In this document: positions 8,032-17,170 of the stretch, one piece after another
Position numbering within the stretch: position 1 is the stretch's first letter
How the letters are laid out: each line of letters opens with the position of its first letter
Assembly (NCBI GenBank): GCA_024226315.1
Contig: JAAELT010000568.1
Span: forward strand, 1-64,000
Reading direction: 5' to 3'
Source of the DNA: a bacterium
Lineage (GTDB): Bacteria; Acidobacteriota; Thermoanaerobaculia; Multivoradales; J023
Length of the DNA stretch: 64,000 nucleotides
Made by a program: the position numbers and the translations under genes
The notes under the pieces: generated by a model
Databases searched by the model: none
Seen by the model: the letters and a program-made list of their open reading frames with translations, nothing else
What the model was told of the DNA's origin: nothing

Positions 8032-8937
8032 TCAGGGGTCGAGGCAGGTGGCCTCGTAACCCACCGAGAGCCGGCCCAGGGCGCTCATCACCGCCGAGAT
8101 GTGGCCGACCGTGCCCACCGGGAACTCGAACTCGATGGCGCCGAACTCCGCGCCGACGATGAAACGCAGCGTGCTGGCGGCGACCTGGAACGCGTTCGCG
8201 TTGCTGACGAAGGTGTTGTCCAGCAAAGAGTCCGGGCCCGCCAGGTCGAAGACCGAATACGAGAACGCGGTGCCGACGTGCGGCTCCGCCGCCTCGAACC
8301 AGACGGTATAGATGGTCCCGGAGTCGAAGGCCAGAGCGCTGTCGAGGAATCGCATGCTGAACCGCGTACAAAGATCGTAGCCCCTGCTGTCGGGATCGAT
8401 ATTGACCATTCTGGAGCCGCTGGCAAAGTTGCCGGCGTTGTCGATCTGGAAATAGTCGCCGGAGAGCGGCGACTCGCCGTCCGTGGGCTCGAAGACGATG
8501 TAGCCACGGGCGAAGCCGTCACCGTCGACAGCGAGGTTGGCAACACTACGGACGTCGACAGTCACGATCGCCTTCGGGCCGAGGGTCAGGGTGTCCTCCC
8601 TCTGCGGTGCCTGCGGCAGGCTGGTCTCGTAGTACGAGACGTCGACGTCGACCGACTCGGTCGACTCGTTGCGGATCGCGTACTGGGTGGTCGGCCCGGT
8701 GGTGCTCTGAGTGTCGACGATGTAGAGCGGTATCAACAGCCTGGCGCCGAACGTCCCCGCCTTGGCCGGGAAGCTCGCTCTCTCCTCGGGCGACGTCGAA
8801 TCGGAGGCCTCCTCCCCGACCTGATGGGCGAAAGACGTCGACGCCCACAGCATTGAGGCACAGACAAGCACAGTCGAAACGATCGCGGCGCGGTGTCGCC
8901 AGCTACGGTATCGCGCGTTACGGTGTCGCAAGCTCAA
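8032..8937 (-). CDS. secreted protein of unknown function
   Basis: 301 residues from a TTG start with GGAGG eight bases upstream; an ATG farther upstream (near 9006) lies in promoter sequence and was not chosen. Signal peptide about 15-38 (AAIVSTVLVCASMLWASTSFA). The mature part is beta-rich, with paired segments such as VDVDVSYYET, KAIVTVDVRSV and GYIVFEPTDG, and two cysteines (YDLCTRF and ATCLDP) that could form a disulfide. No lipobox, no PEP-CTERM or IPTL-type sorting tail. I do not recognise the family. It converges with the DUF445 gene with one base between the stop codons. Confidence 0.7.
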   Translation of the reverse strand: MSLRHRNARYRSWRHRAAIVSTVLVCASMLWASTSFAHQVGEEASDSTSPEERASFPAKAGTFGARLLIPLYIVDTQSTTGPTTQYAIRNESTESVDVDVSYYETSLPQAPQREDTLTLGPKAIVTVDVRSVANLAVDGDGFARGYIVFEPTDGESPLSGDYFQIDNAGNFASGSRMVNIDPDSRGYDLCTRFSMRFLDSALAFDSGTIYTVWFEAAEPHVGTAFSYSVFDLAGPDSLLDNTFVSNANAFQVAASTLRFIVGAEFGAIEFEFPVGTVGHISAVMSALGRLSVGYEATCLDP

Positions 8938-8972
8938 GTCAGGTTCCTCCGGGGTTTCTTTTGCCGGGCTTG

Positions 8973-8978
8973 AATATA
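8973..8978 (-). promoter_or_regulatory. -10 element of the secreted-protein gene
   Basis: On the minus strand TATATT gives five of six matches to the -10 consensus and would start RNA near 8966. That leaves a leader of about 29 bases with the GGAGG ribosome site. The -35 is poor and overlaps the palindrome at 8990-9008. Confidence 0.4.
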
Positions 8979-8989
8979 GCCCCCAATGA

Positions 8990-9008
8990 ATATGATACTT
9001 CATCATAT
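8990..9008. promoter_or_regulatory. palindromic operator candidate
   Basis: ATATGAT-ACTTC-ATCATAT is a perfect 7-bp inverted repeat with a 5-bp spacer in an AT-rich patch of an otherwise GC-rich gap. It sits where the -35 of the leftward gene should be, so a dimeric regulator could act there. It could also act on the rightward mdh transcript. Confidence 0.4.
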
Positions 9009-9165
9009 CTCCAACCGGTCGCGGAATCCTAGGAGGCATCGACAGGCAACGAACCTCTTCTGCCGCAGCGTGGCGAGGTGTTAGCATCGTTTCTATGTGG
9101 CGCGCACCCGGATCGCCGCCCGCCCCTTCCAAATCCATCTCTTCGAGCCATTCAAGGAGCCAGAA

Positions 9166-10143
9166 ATGAGTGAACCCGTGCGCGTTGCCGTTACCGGCGC
9201 AGCAGGCCAGATCGGTTATTCGTTGATCTTCCGCATCGCCTCGGGTCAGATGCTGGGGCCGGACCAGCCGGTGAGCCTGCATCTGCTCGAGATTACTCCT
9301 GCCCTCGGTGCCCTCGAGGGCGTGGTCATGGAGCTGCGGGACTGCGCTTTCCCGCTGCTGCACGACATCGTCGTCAGCGACCGTCCGGAGGAGGCCTTCT
9401 CAGGCGCGGATTTCGCCCTGCTGGTCGGCGCCCGGCCTCGGGGGCCGGGCATGGAGCGTAAGGATCTGCTCTCCGCCAACGCCGCGATCTTCTCCGTCCA
9501 GGGCAAGGCCCTAAACGATCACGCGAGCGCGGGTGTGAGGGTGCTGGTGGTCGGCAACCCGGCTAACACCAACGCCTTGATCGCCTCGAGCAACGCACCC
9601 GACCTCGACCCGAAACAGTTCACGGCGATGACCCGGCTCGATCACAACCGGGCGATCTCGCAACTCGCCGCCCAGACCGACTCCCACCCCACCCAGATCC
9701 GCCGCATGACCATCTGGGGCAATCACTCGGCAACCCAGTACCCGGACTTGAGCCACGCCACCGTGGGCGGGCGCCCGGCTCCGGAGCTGGTCGAGCAGGC
9801 CTGGGTGCGGGAGACGTTCATCCCCACCGTTCAACAACGCGGTGCCGCGATCATCAAGGCACGCGGAGCCTCTTCGGCTGCCTCGGCTGCCTCCTCGGCC
9901 ATCGACCACGTCCGCACCTGGGTGCAGGGGACCGCTGACGGCGACTGGGTGAGCATGGCCATTCCGTCGGACGGTAGCTACGGCGTCCGTGAAGGGGTCA
10001 TGTACTCCTTCCCGGTGACTTGCAAGAATGGTGGCTACCAGATCGTTCAGGATCTCGACATCGACGACTTCAGCCGCCAGCGGATGCAGGCGACCGAAGA
10101 GGAGCTGTTCGAGGAGCGCACCGGCGTCGCCGACCTGCTCTGA
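9166..10143 (+). CDS. mdh: malate dehydrogenase
   Basis: Oxidises malate to oxaloacetate with NAD(P) in the TCA cycle; cytosolic. 325 residues from an ATG with AGGAG seven bases upstream (an in-frame start at 9097 would add an unconserved 23 residues). NAD-binding GAAGQIGYSL (about 10-20), mobile-loop arginines in VGARPRGPGMERKDLL, VGNPANTNA, substrate-binding RLDHNRA and the catalytic histidine in WGNHSATQYPD. Length and motifs match the LDH-like cytosolic type of malate dehydrogenase common in Gram-negatives and actinobacteria. No pathway neighbours are adjacent; it appears to be a single transcription unit. Confidence 0.96.
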   Translation: MSEPVRVAVTGAAGQIGYSLIFRIASGQMLGPDQPVSLHLLEITPALGALEGVVMELRDCAFPLLHDIVVSDRPEEAFSGADFALLVGARPRGPGMERKDLLSANAAIFSVQGKALNDHASAGVRVLVVGNPANTNALIASSNAPDLDPKQFTAMTRLDHNRAISQLAAQTDSHPTQIRRMTIWGNHSATQYPDLSHATVGGRPAPELVEQAWVRETFIPTVQQRGAAIIKARGASSAASAASSAIDHVRTWVQGTADGDWVSMAIPSDGSYGVREGVMYSFPVTCKNGGYQIVQDLDIDDFSRQRMQATEEELFEERTGVADLL

Positions 10144-10167
10144 CCGGTCGCGACGGACATTGCCGGC

Positions 10168-10674
10168 TCAGGGCTCCGGATCGAACGTCGGAACTCGGAA
10201 GACGCGCGGCGGCCCCGATTTGGCGGCGAAGCGCTCGTAGATCCGAGCGAACGCTCCGATCTCGGCCAGCGCGTCCCGGTAGTCTTCGTGGTTCGAGGGC
10301 TGCACCGTGCCGAAAGCTCGCACCACCGCCACCAGGGCGATCACCATGCCGAGCTCGGGCGCTCCCTCGAGCAGGCACATGTCACAGATCAGGCGATCTT
10401 CGGCATAGCCGGTCGGTCCGGCCGCGATGAAGTGGGCACGGCAGTGGCCGCAAGTCACCGGACCCGGCGGCTCCGGAATCCTGATGGAGTACGATACGTG
10501 CTCGAGCTCGTGCTGCGCCGGCCAGCTCGGCGCCGGCTCGGCTTCGGCCTGGTAGACGGCTGCCGGCTCGCGGACCACGAGCGCTTGCTGGTCGTCCACG
10601 TAGCGTGGACGCAGGGGCTCGGACGACGACGATCCAGACGACGATCTCGGTCTCAACGACGAATCCGACTTCAT
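10168..10674 (-). CDS. hypothetical protein with a zinc-binding CxxC pair
   Basis: 168 residues. A Ser/Arg-rich, low-complexity N-terminus (1-25) precedes a central pair of CxxC motifs, CGHC and CDMC, about 23 residues apart (roughly 76-102), typical of a small zinc ribbon. The C-terminal helical region includes GMVIALVAVVRAF. I do not recognise the family. The start ATG has GAGGAAGAG upstream. It is divergent from the XRE regulator gene and shares its 173-base control region, so the regulator may act on it. Confidence 0.65.
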   Translation of the reverse strand: MKSDSSLRPRSSSGSSSSEPLRPRYVDDQQALVVREPAAVYQAEAEPAPSWPAQHELEHVSYSIRIPEPPGPVTCGHCRAHFIAAGPTGYAEDRLICDMCLLEGAPELGMVIALVAVVRAFGTVQPSNHEDYRDALAEIGAFARIYERFAAKSGPPRVFRVPTFDPEP

Positions 10675-10784
10675 GAGCTCTTCCTCCGTTCGGTTTTCTG
10701 TGCGCTCGTTTCCCGTGCATTCACGGGGCGTCTCTCGGCTGCCGGCTGACGCCTGGTCCAGAAGCGGTAACCTGGCGTAACTCC

Positions 10785-10834
10785 AAGAGTATTCCAGAAC
10801 TCTTCTGCTATTTCAACACAAATCCTGCAATAAT
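10785..10834 (+). promoter_or_regulatory. promoter and inverted repeat before the XRE regulator
   Basis: TGCAATAAT at 10826-10834 is an extended -10 (TG-N-AATAAT) 14 bases before the ATG, so the transcript is nearly leaderless. Just upstream, AAGAGT (10785-10790) and ACTCTT (10799-10804) form an inverted repeat with an 8-bp spacer, a plausible autoregulatory operator. The assignment is from position and pattern only. Confidence 0.4.
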
Positions 10835-10847
10835 CGCCGAATCAACA

Positions 10848-11225
10848 ATGACTCAGCACTCGCACGAAGGGCATCCCGGTCAGAAACGGCGCGACGAGGC
10901 GGTCGATCGCCTGCGGGCGGAGCTGCGTAGAAAGGTCCGCGAGAGCGATCTGACCCAGCGCGCGATCGAAGAGGAGAACGGCTTTACCCGCGGCTACCTG
11001 AGCCAGGTGCTGCAAGGACACGTCACCCTGACGGCGCGCCACGTGTTCGGTATCCTGTTCGCGCTCGACATCGCCCCGGGCCCCTTCTTCCAGCGTCTCA
11101 TGGGCGAATCCCGGCGCGACGCGGGGCAGTCCCTCAGTGAGATCCGTGAACGCATGGCGCGCTACGACGACGCGCTGGAACAGCTGGAGCGAAAGGGATT
11201 GATCGGTCCCGGCGAAGAAACCTGA
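10848..11225 (+). CDS. XRE-family helix-turn-helix regulator
   Basis: 125 residues. The helix-turn-helix lies at about 20-75: LRRKVRESDLTQRAIEEENG, then TRGYLSQVLQG and LTARHVFGILFALDI, the standard XRE fold with the recognition helix around GYLSQVLQ. The C-terminal 40 residues are helical (MARYDDALEQLERKGL) and could mediate dimerisation. The N-terminal 15 residues are polar and variable. It has its own extended -10 promoter and a strong hairpin downstream. The regulated gene may be itself or the divergent zinc-ribbon protein gene. Confidence 0.8.
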   Translation: MTQHSHEGHPGQKRRDEAVDRLRAELRRKVRESDLTQRAIEEENGFTRGYLSQVLQGHVTLTARHVFGILFALDIAPGPFFQRLMGESRRDAGQSLSEIRERMARYDDALEQLERKGLIGPGEET

Positions 11226-11384
11226 CCGCCAAACCGGCGTCAATACCTCCAAACTGGCACTCTCGCGCGCCTACCACGATCCACCTTGCGGCTCGAAATC
11301 CCCCGCAGGGCTCACTTGGCACGCTGACCGAACCTGGCACGCCCCTTGCTTTGACAAGGAGCGTTCTCAACTTCCTCCTCCTCA

Positions 11385-11414
11385 TCAACGCCGGGCACCG
11401 GGGCCCGGCGTTGA
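11385..11414. terminator. strong hairpin between the XRE gene and oligopeptidase B
   Basis: Perfect 12-bp stem TCAACGCCGGGC / GCCCGGCGTTGA with a 6-base loop, followed by CCCTTTC on the plus strand. It lies between two converging genes and can serve as a terminator for both, though the T-tract is weak. Confidence 0.6.
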
Positions 11415-11433
11415 CCCTTTCTGGGCACCTTGG

Positions 11434-13491
11434 TCAGGTCAGGCACTCGAGCAGGAAGGCCTGCCGGAAGGCTTCTTCCCGCAGTGAGTCGTAGCGACCC
11501 GAGGCACCACTGTGTCCACTTCCCATCCGGACCCTGAGCAGCAGACGACCCTGTCCCTTCTTGAGGGCACGCAGCCTGGCCGCCCACTTGGCCGGCTCCC
11601 AGTACTGCACCCGAGGGTCGTTGAGGCCGGCGTTGATCAATAGATGGGGATAGCGCGACGCCGAGACGTTGTCATACGGTGAGTAGTCGCGCATGTAGTG
11701 GAAGTACTCCGGATCTCTCGGATCGCCCCACTCCTCGAACTCGATCACGGTCAGTGGGATCGTGGGGTCGAGCATCGTGTTCATCAGGTCCACGAAGGGC
11801 ACGTCGGCGATCGCCGCCGCGAACAGCTCGGGACGCTGATTGAGCACGGCGCCGATCAGCAGACCACCGGCGCTGCCACCGCGGATCGCAAGGCGCGCGG
11901 AGGAGGTATAGCCCGCCTCCACGAGGCGCTCGGCCGCCGCGATGAAGTCGGCGAAGGTGTTCTTCTTGCGCAACAGCTTGCCGTCCTCGTACCAGGGCCG
12001 GCCGAGCTCACCGCCGCCGCGCACGTGGGCGATTGCGATCACGAAACCCCGTTCGAGCAGGCTCACCCGCGAAGGGACGAAGCGTGGCTCGTTGGAGAAG
12101 CCATAGGAGCCGTAGGCCGTGAGCAGGCAGGGATGCGAGCCGTCGAGCTCGATCTCTCTCGCATGGAGCAGCGAGATCGGCACCCGGGTGCCGTCAGCGG
12201 CGCGGGCATGGATGCGCCTGGCGACGAACCGCGCGCTGTCGTACCCACCCAGGACCTCGGTCCGCTTCAGCAGCTCCGAGCGCCGGGTCGCCATGTCGTA
12301 TCGGATCACCGAACGGGGGGTGACCGGAGAGCTGTAGACCAGGCGCAGGTTGCCGGTCTCGAGCTCGGGGTTGTCGCCGATCGCGACCGTGTACACCGAT
12401 TCATCGAAGGCGATTTCGTGGCGCTCCTCTGTCTCCAGATCGAGGATCCAGACGTTTCGCAGCCCACGGCTTCGAACCTGGACCGCCAGCTGCCCGCTGA
12501 AGCAGTCGACCGTCACCAATTGCACGTCGTCGCGATGGCCCAGGATCTCCCGCCAATGTCGGGGATCGCCGCCCTCCACCGGCATACGCATGAGCTTGAA
12601 GTTGACCGCGTCCAGATTGGTGAGCACGTAGAACGAGTCGCCGTGGTGGTCGATCTGGAGCTCGACCCCCTGACGGCGCTCGATCAACAGGCGAAAACCG
12701 CCCGCCGGCCGCTCGGCGTCCAGCACATGGATCTCGGTGGTCGAGTTGCTCTCGACACTGAGTCCCAGGAACTCCCGGCTGCGGGTCTTGAACAACGAAA
12801 CGAAGAAGCGCTCGTCCGGTTCGTGGAACACCAGCTCGCCTTCGGCCGCCGGCCGGCCGGCCACCTGGCGATAGGCTTTGTATGGGCGCCGGGTACTGTC
12901 GCGCACCACGTAGAAGAAGGTCTGGCTGTCCGCTGCCCACGCCACCGACGGCGACGTGCTCTCGATTGCCTCGCCGATATGCTCCCGACGCTCGAGGTCC
13001 AGCACCCGCAGGGTGAAGCTCTCCGAACCGTCGTCGTTCAGCGAGTACGCGAGCAGGCGGTGGTCCGGGCTCACCGCGAACGCCCCGAGGGCGAGATAGT
13101 CCTTGCCGGTGGACAGCGCGTTGAGATCGAGGAGCACCTCCTCCACCGCCGAGGAGCTGCCGTGCTTGCGGCAACGGATCGGATACTGCTGTCCCTTCTC
13201 GGTCCGCGAGTAATAGAGGTACTCGTCGACGCGTATCGGCACCGTCACATCGTCCTCGCGCATGCGACCGACCAGCTCTCGGTAGAGCTCTTGTTGCAAA
13301 GCTTCGGTCCGACGCATCTCCGAGGCCGTATAGGCGTTCTCGGCCTCGAGATATGCCTGTACCTCGGGATCGTCACGCTCCCGCAGCCAGTGATAGGGGT
13401 CGACGAGAGTCTCGCCATGGATCTCGCTGGTGCGCGGATCGCGACGAGCCACGGGAGCTTCGCATGCGACATCGAGCCGAGTTTCGGTCAT
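11434..13491 (-). CDS. ptrB: oligopeptidase B-type S9A serine peptidase
   Basis: 685 residues. Prolyl-oligopeptidase family enzyme that cuts short peptides, in oligopeptidase B after Arg or Lys. The N-terminal region (15-410) is the seven-bladed propeller, starting RDPRTSEIHGE and DPYHWLRERDDPEV. The C-terminal alpha/beta hydrolase has YGSYGFSNEP, HVRGGGELGRPWYEDGK, the nucleophile in GGSAGG (Ser540), Asp625 in NDPRVQYWEP and His660 in GSGHSGASGRYD. EFEEWGDP and MRDYSPYDNV are typical of oligopeptidase B. No signal peptide, so cytosolic. The gene is single and ends at the hairpin near 11400. Confidence 0.93.
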   Translation of the reverse strand: MTETRLDVACEAPVARRDPRTSEIHGETLVDPYHWLRERDDPEVQAYLEAENAYTASEMRRTEALQQELYRELVGRMREDDVTVPIRVDEYLYYSRTEKGQQYPIRCRKHGSSSAVEEVLLDLNALSTGKDYLALGAFAVSPDHRLLAYSLNDDGSESFTLRVLDLERREHIGEAIESTSPSVAWAADSQTFFYVVRDSTRRPYKAYRQVAGRPAAEGELVFHEPDERFFVSLFKTRSREFLGLSVESNSTTEIHVLDAERPAGGFRLLIERRQGVELQIDHHGDSFYVLTNLDAVNFKLMRMPVEGGDPRHWREILGHRDDVQLVTVDCFSGQLAVQVRSRGLRNVWILDLETEERHEIAFDESVYTVAIGDNPELETGNLRLVYSSPVTPRSVIRYDMATRRSELLKRTEVLGGYDSARFVARRIHARAADGTRVPISLLHAREIELDGSHPCLLTAYGSYGFSNEPRFVPSRVSLLERGFVIAIAHVRGGGELGRPWYEDGKLLRKKNTFADFIAAAERLVEAGYTSSARLAIRGGSAGGLLIGAVLNQRPELFAAAIADVPFVDLMNTMLDPTIPLTVIEFEEWGDPRDPEYFHYMRDYSPYDNVSASRYPHLLINAGLNDPRVQYWEPAKWAARLRALKKGQGRLLLRVRMGSGHSGASGRYDSLREEAFRQAFLLECLT

Positions 13492-13646
13492 CTACGTCCT
13501 CTTGAGCTGGGATTCGAAGGGCCGGAGACCGAGAGGCTGGCCCGCAGGCGGTCGATTCAGAAGGCCGGCAGTCTACCGGAATCCGGCGCCGATCGCGCTC
13601 TCTGGGCTTCGAATATACTCGGACGACCCGACACCCGACACAACCC

Positions 13647-14825
13647 ATGAGGAAGCGCCCGCGCAGGAGAAGACCCAAGCGCTCTGGGGCCAATGGCGCC
13701 GGCCAGCGGCGCCAGAAGCTCAGCAGGAGGGTACGGGAGCTCTACCGGCCCGACCTGGCGGACGACCCGGAAGCGGCCGAATGGCATGCGGAGCTAGAAG
13801 GAGAGCTTGCGCGGCCCGGCCGCGGCCGCGGCCGCCAGAAAACCAGAAGCGGCGAGCGGGCGTCCGATGAGGCGGGGGTGCTCGATGAGCGCGACGACGA
13901 GCAGGCCACGGGCAGCGAGAGCACAGGCCGCGTCATCGCCATCTCGTCGGGTTCCTGCCGGGTGCAATGCGGAGAGGAAGCCCTCGACTGTGTGCTGCCG
14001 TCCGATCTCGCCCGCAACCAGCGCGCGGTGCTCGCCGTCGGCGACAGGGTAGCCTTCGCGACCCATGGAGCGTCCCACAGACTCCGCCGGATCCTGCCGC
14101 GACGCACCGTGCTGTCGCGCCCGGACCCCCGAAACCCGCGCGACGAACGGGTGATCGCAGCCAACATCGACATCGCGGTGCATGTCGAGTCAGTCGCCCA
14201 GCCGCCGCTGCGCCCCGCGCTGGTCGATCGCTACCTGATCGCCATCGCGCGGGGCGGCGCCGACGCGGCAGTGTGCGTCAACAAGATGGACCTCCTCTCC
14301 GGCACCGAGGAGCGCCTAAGAGAGCTCGCGAAGCTCGCGCCCTATCGGGCGCTCGGGCTGTCGATCCTCCCCTGTTCGGCCAAGACGGGCGAGGGCCTGG
14401 ATGACTTGCACAAACTACTGGCGAAGCGCACCGCCGTCTTCGTCGGGCACAGCGGGGTCGGCAAGTCGTCGATCCTGAACGCGCTCGCTCCGGGTCTGGA
14501 CGCCGACACCGGCGCGGTCACCCGCCGCTCCGGCACGGGCCGCCACACCACTACCCGCTCCAGCCTCTACCGGCTCGAGGACGGCATCCGGGTCATCGAC
14601 ACGCCCGGGATCCGCGAATTCGGGCTGTGGCAGCTCACCGAGGACGAGCTCGCGGCCTACTTCGCGGACTTCGAGGAGCACGCGGCGCGCTGCCGTTTCC
14701 GAGATTGCGCACACACCCACGAGCCCGATTGCGGCGTCCGCGCGGCGGTCGAGGCCGGTGAGCTCTCCGCGGCGCGCCATGAAGCCTACCTGAGGATCCG
14801 AGCGTCCCTGGCATCCGGCGATTGA
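13647..14825 (+). CDS. rsgA: ribosome small subunit-dependent GTPase A
   Basis: 392 residues. RsgA is a circularly permuted GTPase that checks and releases the maturing 30S subunit. Order seen: an unusually long Arg-rich N-terminal extension (about 1-85), an OB-fold (about 90-150), G4 NKMDLL, G5 CSAKTGEG, then the Walker A GHSGVGKSSILN, G3 DTPGIREFGLW and a C-terminal zinc motif CRFRDCAHTHEPDC. All key residues are present. The basic extension could add RNA contact or be partly an early start; the ATG at 13647 has no strong ribosome site, so an internal start cannot be excluded. It is followed after 62 bases by the two-component genes. Confidence 0.93.
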   Translation: MRKRPRRRRPKRSGANGAGQRRQKLSRRVRELYRPDLADDPEAAEWHAELEGELARPGRGRGRQKTRSGERASDEAGVLDERDDEQATGSESTGRVIAISSGSCRVQCGEEALDCVLPSDLARNQRAVLAVGDRVAFATHGASHRLRRILPRRTVLSRPDPRNPRDERVIAANIDIAVHVESVAQPPLRPALVDRYLIAIARGGADAAVCVNKMDLLSGTEERLRELAKLAPYRALGLSILPCSAKTGEGLDDLHKLLAKRTAVFVGHSGVGKSSILNALAPGLDADTGAVTRRSGTGRHTTTRSSLYRLEDGIRVIDTPGIREFGLWQLTEDELAAYFADFEEHAARCRFRDCAHTHEPDCGVRAAVEAGELSAARHEAYLRIRASLASGD

Positions 14826-14887
14826 GAGAACCGTTCGCGGATCGTGCGGGATAGCGCCCGAGCCGGCCGATGCGGTAGATTCTGGCC

Positions 14888-15601
14888 ATGGCCGAAGCGA
14901 CCAAAGGTACTGTCGCCCTCGTCGACGACGAGGAGAACATCCGCGAGACGGTCGGATTCGCCCTGCGGCGCGAGGGCTACCGGGTCGATGTCTTCTCCGA
15001 CGGGCTGGCGGCCTGGGAGCAGCTCGAGGAGGCGCTGACCGACGTCGTGGTGCTCGATATCTCGATGCCACGCATGGACGGCCTCGAGCTGTGCCGGCGA
15101 CTGCGCACGCTCTCCGAATCCCTGCCGATCATCTTCCTGACCTCGCGAGACGAAGAGTTCGACCGCGTGCTGGGGCTCGAGCTGGGCGCTGATGACTACC
15201 TCTGCAAACCGTTTTCGATGCGCGAGCTGATGGCACGGGTGAAGGTGCTTTTCCGGCGTCTGACGCTCAATAGTCAACCGCCGGGCGAGACCGAGGAGAA
15301 GATCCTACAGATCGACGATCTGCGGCTCGACCTGCAACGCTACACCGCCCACTGGGCGGAGGCGGCGGTGCCGCTGACCGTCACCGAGTTCATGATCCTG
15401 CACGCCCTGGTGCGCCGTCCCGGTCACGTCAAGACGCGACAGCAGCTGATGCACGAAGGCTATCCGCACGACGCCTATGTCTCGGACCGCACCATCGACA
15501 GCCACATCAAACGGCTGCGGCGCAAGATGACCGGGATCGATCCGGCTTTCGACGGCATCGAGACCGTCTACGGGCTGGGTTACCGGTATCGGCAAGCCTG
15601 A
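14888..15601 (+). CDS. ChvI-like OmpR-family response regulator
   Basis: 237 residues. Receiver (5-120) with VDDEEN, the phosphoacceptor in VVLDISMPRMDG (about 55), LTSRDEEFD and Lys in CKPFSMRELMARV. The winged helix (about 145-235) has VTEFMILHALVRRPGHV and TIDSHIKRLRRKM, ending GLGYRYRQ. The pattern (VDDEENIRE at the start, DAYVSDRTIDSHIKRLR at the end) is that of ChvI/ExoR-pathway regulators of envelope and exopolysaccharide genes. It is nine bases upstream of its histidine kinase, forming a two-gene operon. Confidence 0.93.
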   Translation: MAEATKGTVALVDDEENIRETVGFALRREGYRVDVFSDGLAAWEQLEEALTDVVVLDISMPRMDGLELCRRLRTLSESLPIIFLTSRDEEFDRVLGLELGADDYLCKPFSMRELMARVKVLFRRLTLNSQPPGETEEKILQIDDLRLDLQRYTAHWAEAAVPLTVTEFMILHALVRRPGHVKTRQQLMHEGYPHDAYVSDRTIDSHIKRLRRKMTGIDPAFDGIETVYGLGYRYRQA

Positions 15602-15610
15602 TCCGGGTCG

Positions 15611-17170
15611 ATGCGTTCCCTGCTTCGGTTTCTGTCGCGCATCTCGATCCGGCTCCTGGCATTCAACGTCCTGCTCGTCTTCCTGCCGTTCTTCGGCTTC
15701 CTGCTGCTCCAGACCTACGAGCTGGAGCTGCGTGAATTGCAGGAAGACTCGATGGTGCAGCAGGGCCGCCTGCTGGCGGCGGCCCTGGCGGAGGGAGGCG
15801 CGCTCGAAGCCGTCGACGCGGAGCGGATCCTGACCAACATGAACCGGCGGTTCGACGCGCGGCTGCGAGTGATCGACAGCGACCTGAGATTGCTGGCCGA
15901 CTCCAGCCGACTGGGCCCACGGCGGGAAAGCGAGCCGGACGCCGAGAAGACCGAGGCGGAAGGACGCGAGAGCTGGATGTACCGTCTGGGCTCCTTCCTG
16001 TACCGTGGCTTCGCGCGCCTCTTCCTGCCTCCGGAGCCGCCGTTCCAGGAAAGTGACCTTTATGCCACCGCCGAGCGGCTCGACGGCGGGGAGATACAGG
16101 ACGCACTCGAGGGCCGCTACGGCGCCACCTACCGGCGCTCCCCGATCACCCGCTCGGTGGTCTTGTACAGCGCCATCCCGATCCGTAGTGACGACGAGGT
16201 GGTGGGCGTGGTGCTGGTCTCGAAATCCACATTCGGAATCTTGCGAGCGATCTACGATCTGCGGTTGAGCACGTTCCAGGTGGTGCTCGCCTCGGTGGCG
16301 GTGGCGGTGGTGCTGAGTCTGCTGGTCGCGACCACCATCGCTCGACCGCTGCAACGTCTACGCAAGGAGTCGAAGGCACTGCTCGACCGCCGCGGGCGCC
16401 TCAAGGGCAGCTTCAAGGGCTCGCGCCGGCTGGACGAAATAGGTGACTTGAGCCGGGCTCTAGCGGAGCTGACCCGCAGACTCGAGGGGCATATCCATTT
16501 CATCGAGTCCTTCGCTTCGGACGTCTCCCACGAGTTCAAGAACCCGCTGGCCTCGATCCGCAACGCCACCGAGCTGGTGGCCGAGATTGACGACCCGGCG
16601 GAGCGCGAGCGTTTCATCGGCATGGTGCTGAGTGACATCGCGCGGCTCGAGTATCTGCTGGCCGGAGTGCGCGAGATCACCCGCATCGACGCCGAAATCG
16701 ACGACCAGCCGACCGAGCCGGTGGAGCTCGAGAAGCTCCTCGCCGGGCTGATCGAACGCTACGAATCGCGCCCATCGGACGGTGCCACGTACCGTCTCGG
16801 GCTGCCGGCGACCGGCGCGGTGGTCGAAGCGGATCCGGAACGGCTGTCGCGGGTGTTCGAGAACCTGCTCGACAACGCGGTCAGCTTCTCACCCGAGAAG
16901 GCGGAGATCGACGTCGATCTCGAAGTTCGGGCCAAGCAAGCGGTGGTCGAGATCCGCGACCACGGGCCCGGCATTCCCGACGAGCACCTCGAGAAGATCT
17001 TCGCGCGGTTCTTCAGCTACCGACACAACGGCTCGGAAGGCGACGGTCACACCGGCCTGGGTCTGGCGATCGTCAAGGCAATCGTCGAGTCCTACGGCGG
17101 CGACGTGCGAGCCTCGAACCACCCTGAAGGCGGGGCGGTCTTCGAGACCGCCCTGCCCCTGAAGCGCTGA
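15611..17170 (+). CDS. ChvG-like sensor histidine kinase
   Basis: 519 residues. Transmembrane helix 1 at about 15-37, a periplasmic sensor region of about 175 residues, transmembrane helix 2 (about 217-238), a HAMP linker, HisKA with FASDVSHEFKNPLASIRNA (His near 304) and HATPase motifs ENLLDNAVSFS, RDHGPGIP, FFSYRHNG and HTGLGLAIVKAI. The FFSYRHN segment and the N-terminal FLSRISIRLLAFNVLLVFLP are close to ChvG/ExoS kinases. It follows the ChvI-like regulator by nine bases. Its stop abuts the stop of the converging barrel gene in TGATCA. Confidence 0.93.
   Translation: MRSLLRFLSRISIRLLAFNVLLVFLPFFGFLLLQTYELELRELQEDSMVQQGRLLAAALAEGGALEAVDAERILTNMNRRFDARLRVIDSDLRLLADSSRLGPRRESEPDAEKTEAEGRESWMYRLGSFLYRGFARLFLPPEPPFQESDLYATAERLDGGEIQDALEGRYGATYRRSPITRSVVLYSAIPIRSDDEVVGVVLVSKSTFGILRAIYDLRLSTFQVVLASVAVAVVLSLLVATTIARPLQRLRKESKALLDRRGRLKGSFKGSRRLDEIGDLSRALAELTRRLEGHIHFIESFASDVSHEFKNPLASIRNATELVAEIDDPAERERFIGMVLSDIARLEYLLAGVREITRIDAEIDDQPTEPVELEKLLAGLIERYESRPSDGATYRLGLPATGAVVEADPERLSRVFENLLDNAVSFSPEKAEIDVDLEVRAKQAVVEIRDHGPGIPDEHLEKIFARFFSYRHNGSEGDGHTGLGLAIVKAIVESYGGDVRASNHPEGGAVFETALPLKR

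Noticed and set aside
11698..13650. 650-codon frame on the plus strand
   Set aside because: Antisense to oligopeptidase B, whose catalytic triad and length are complete.
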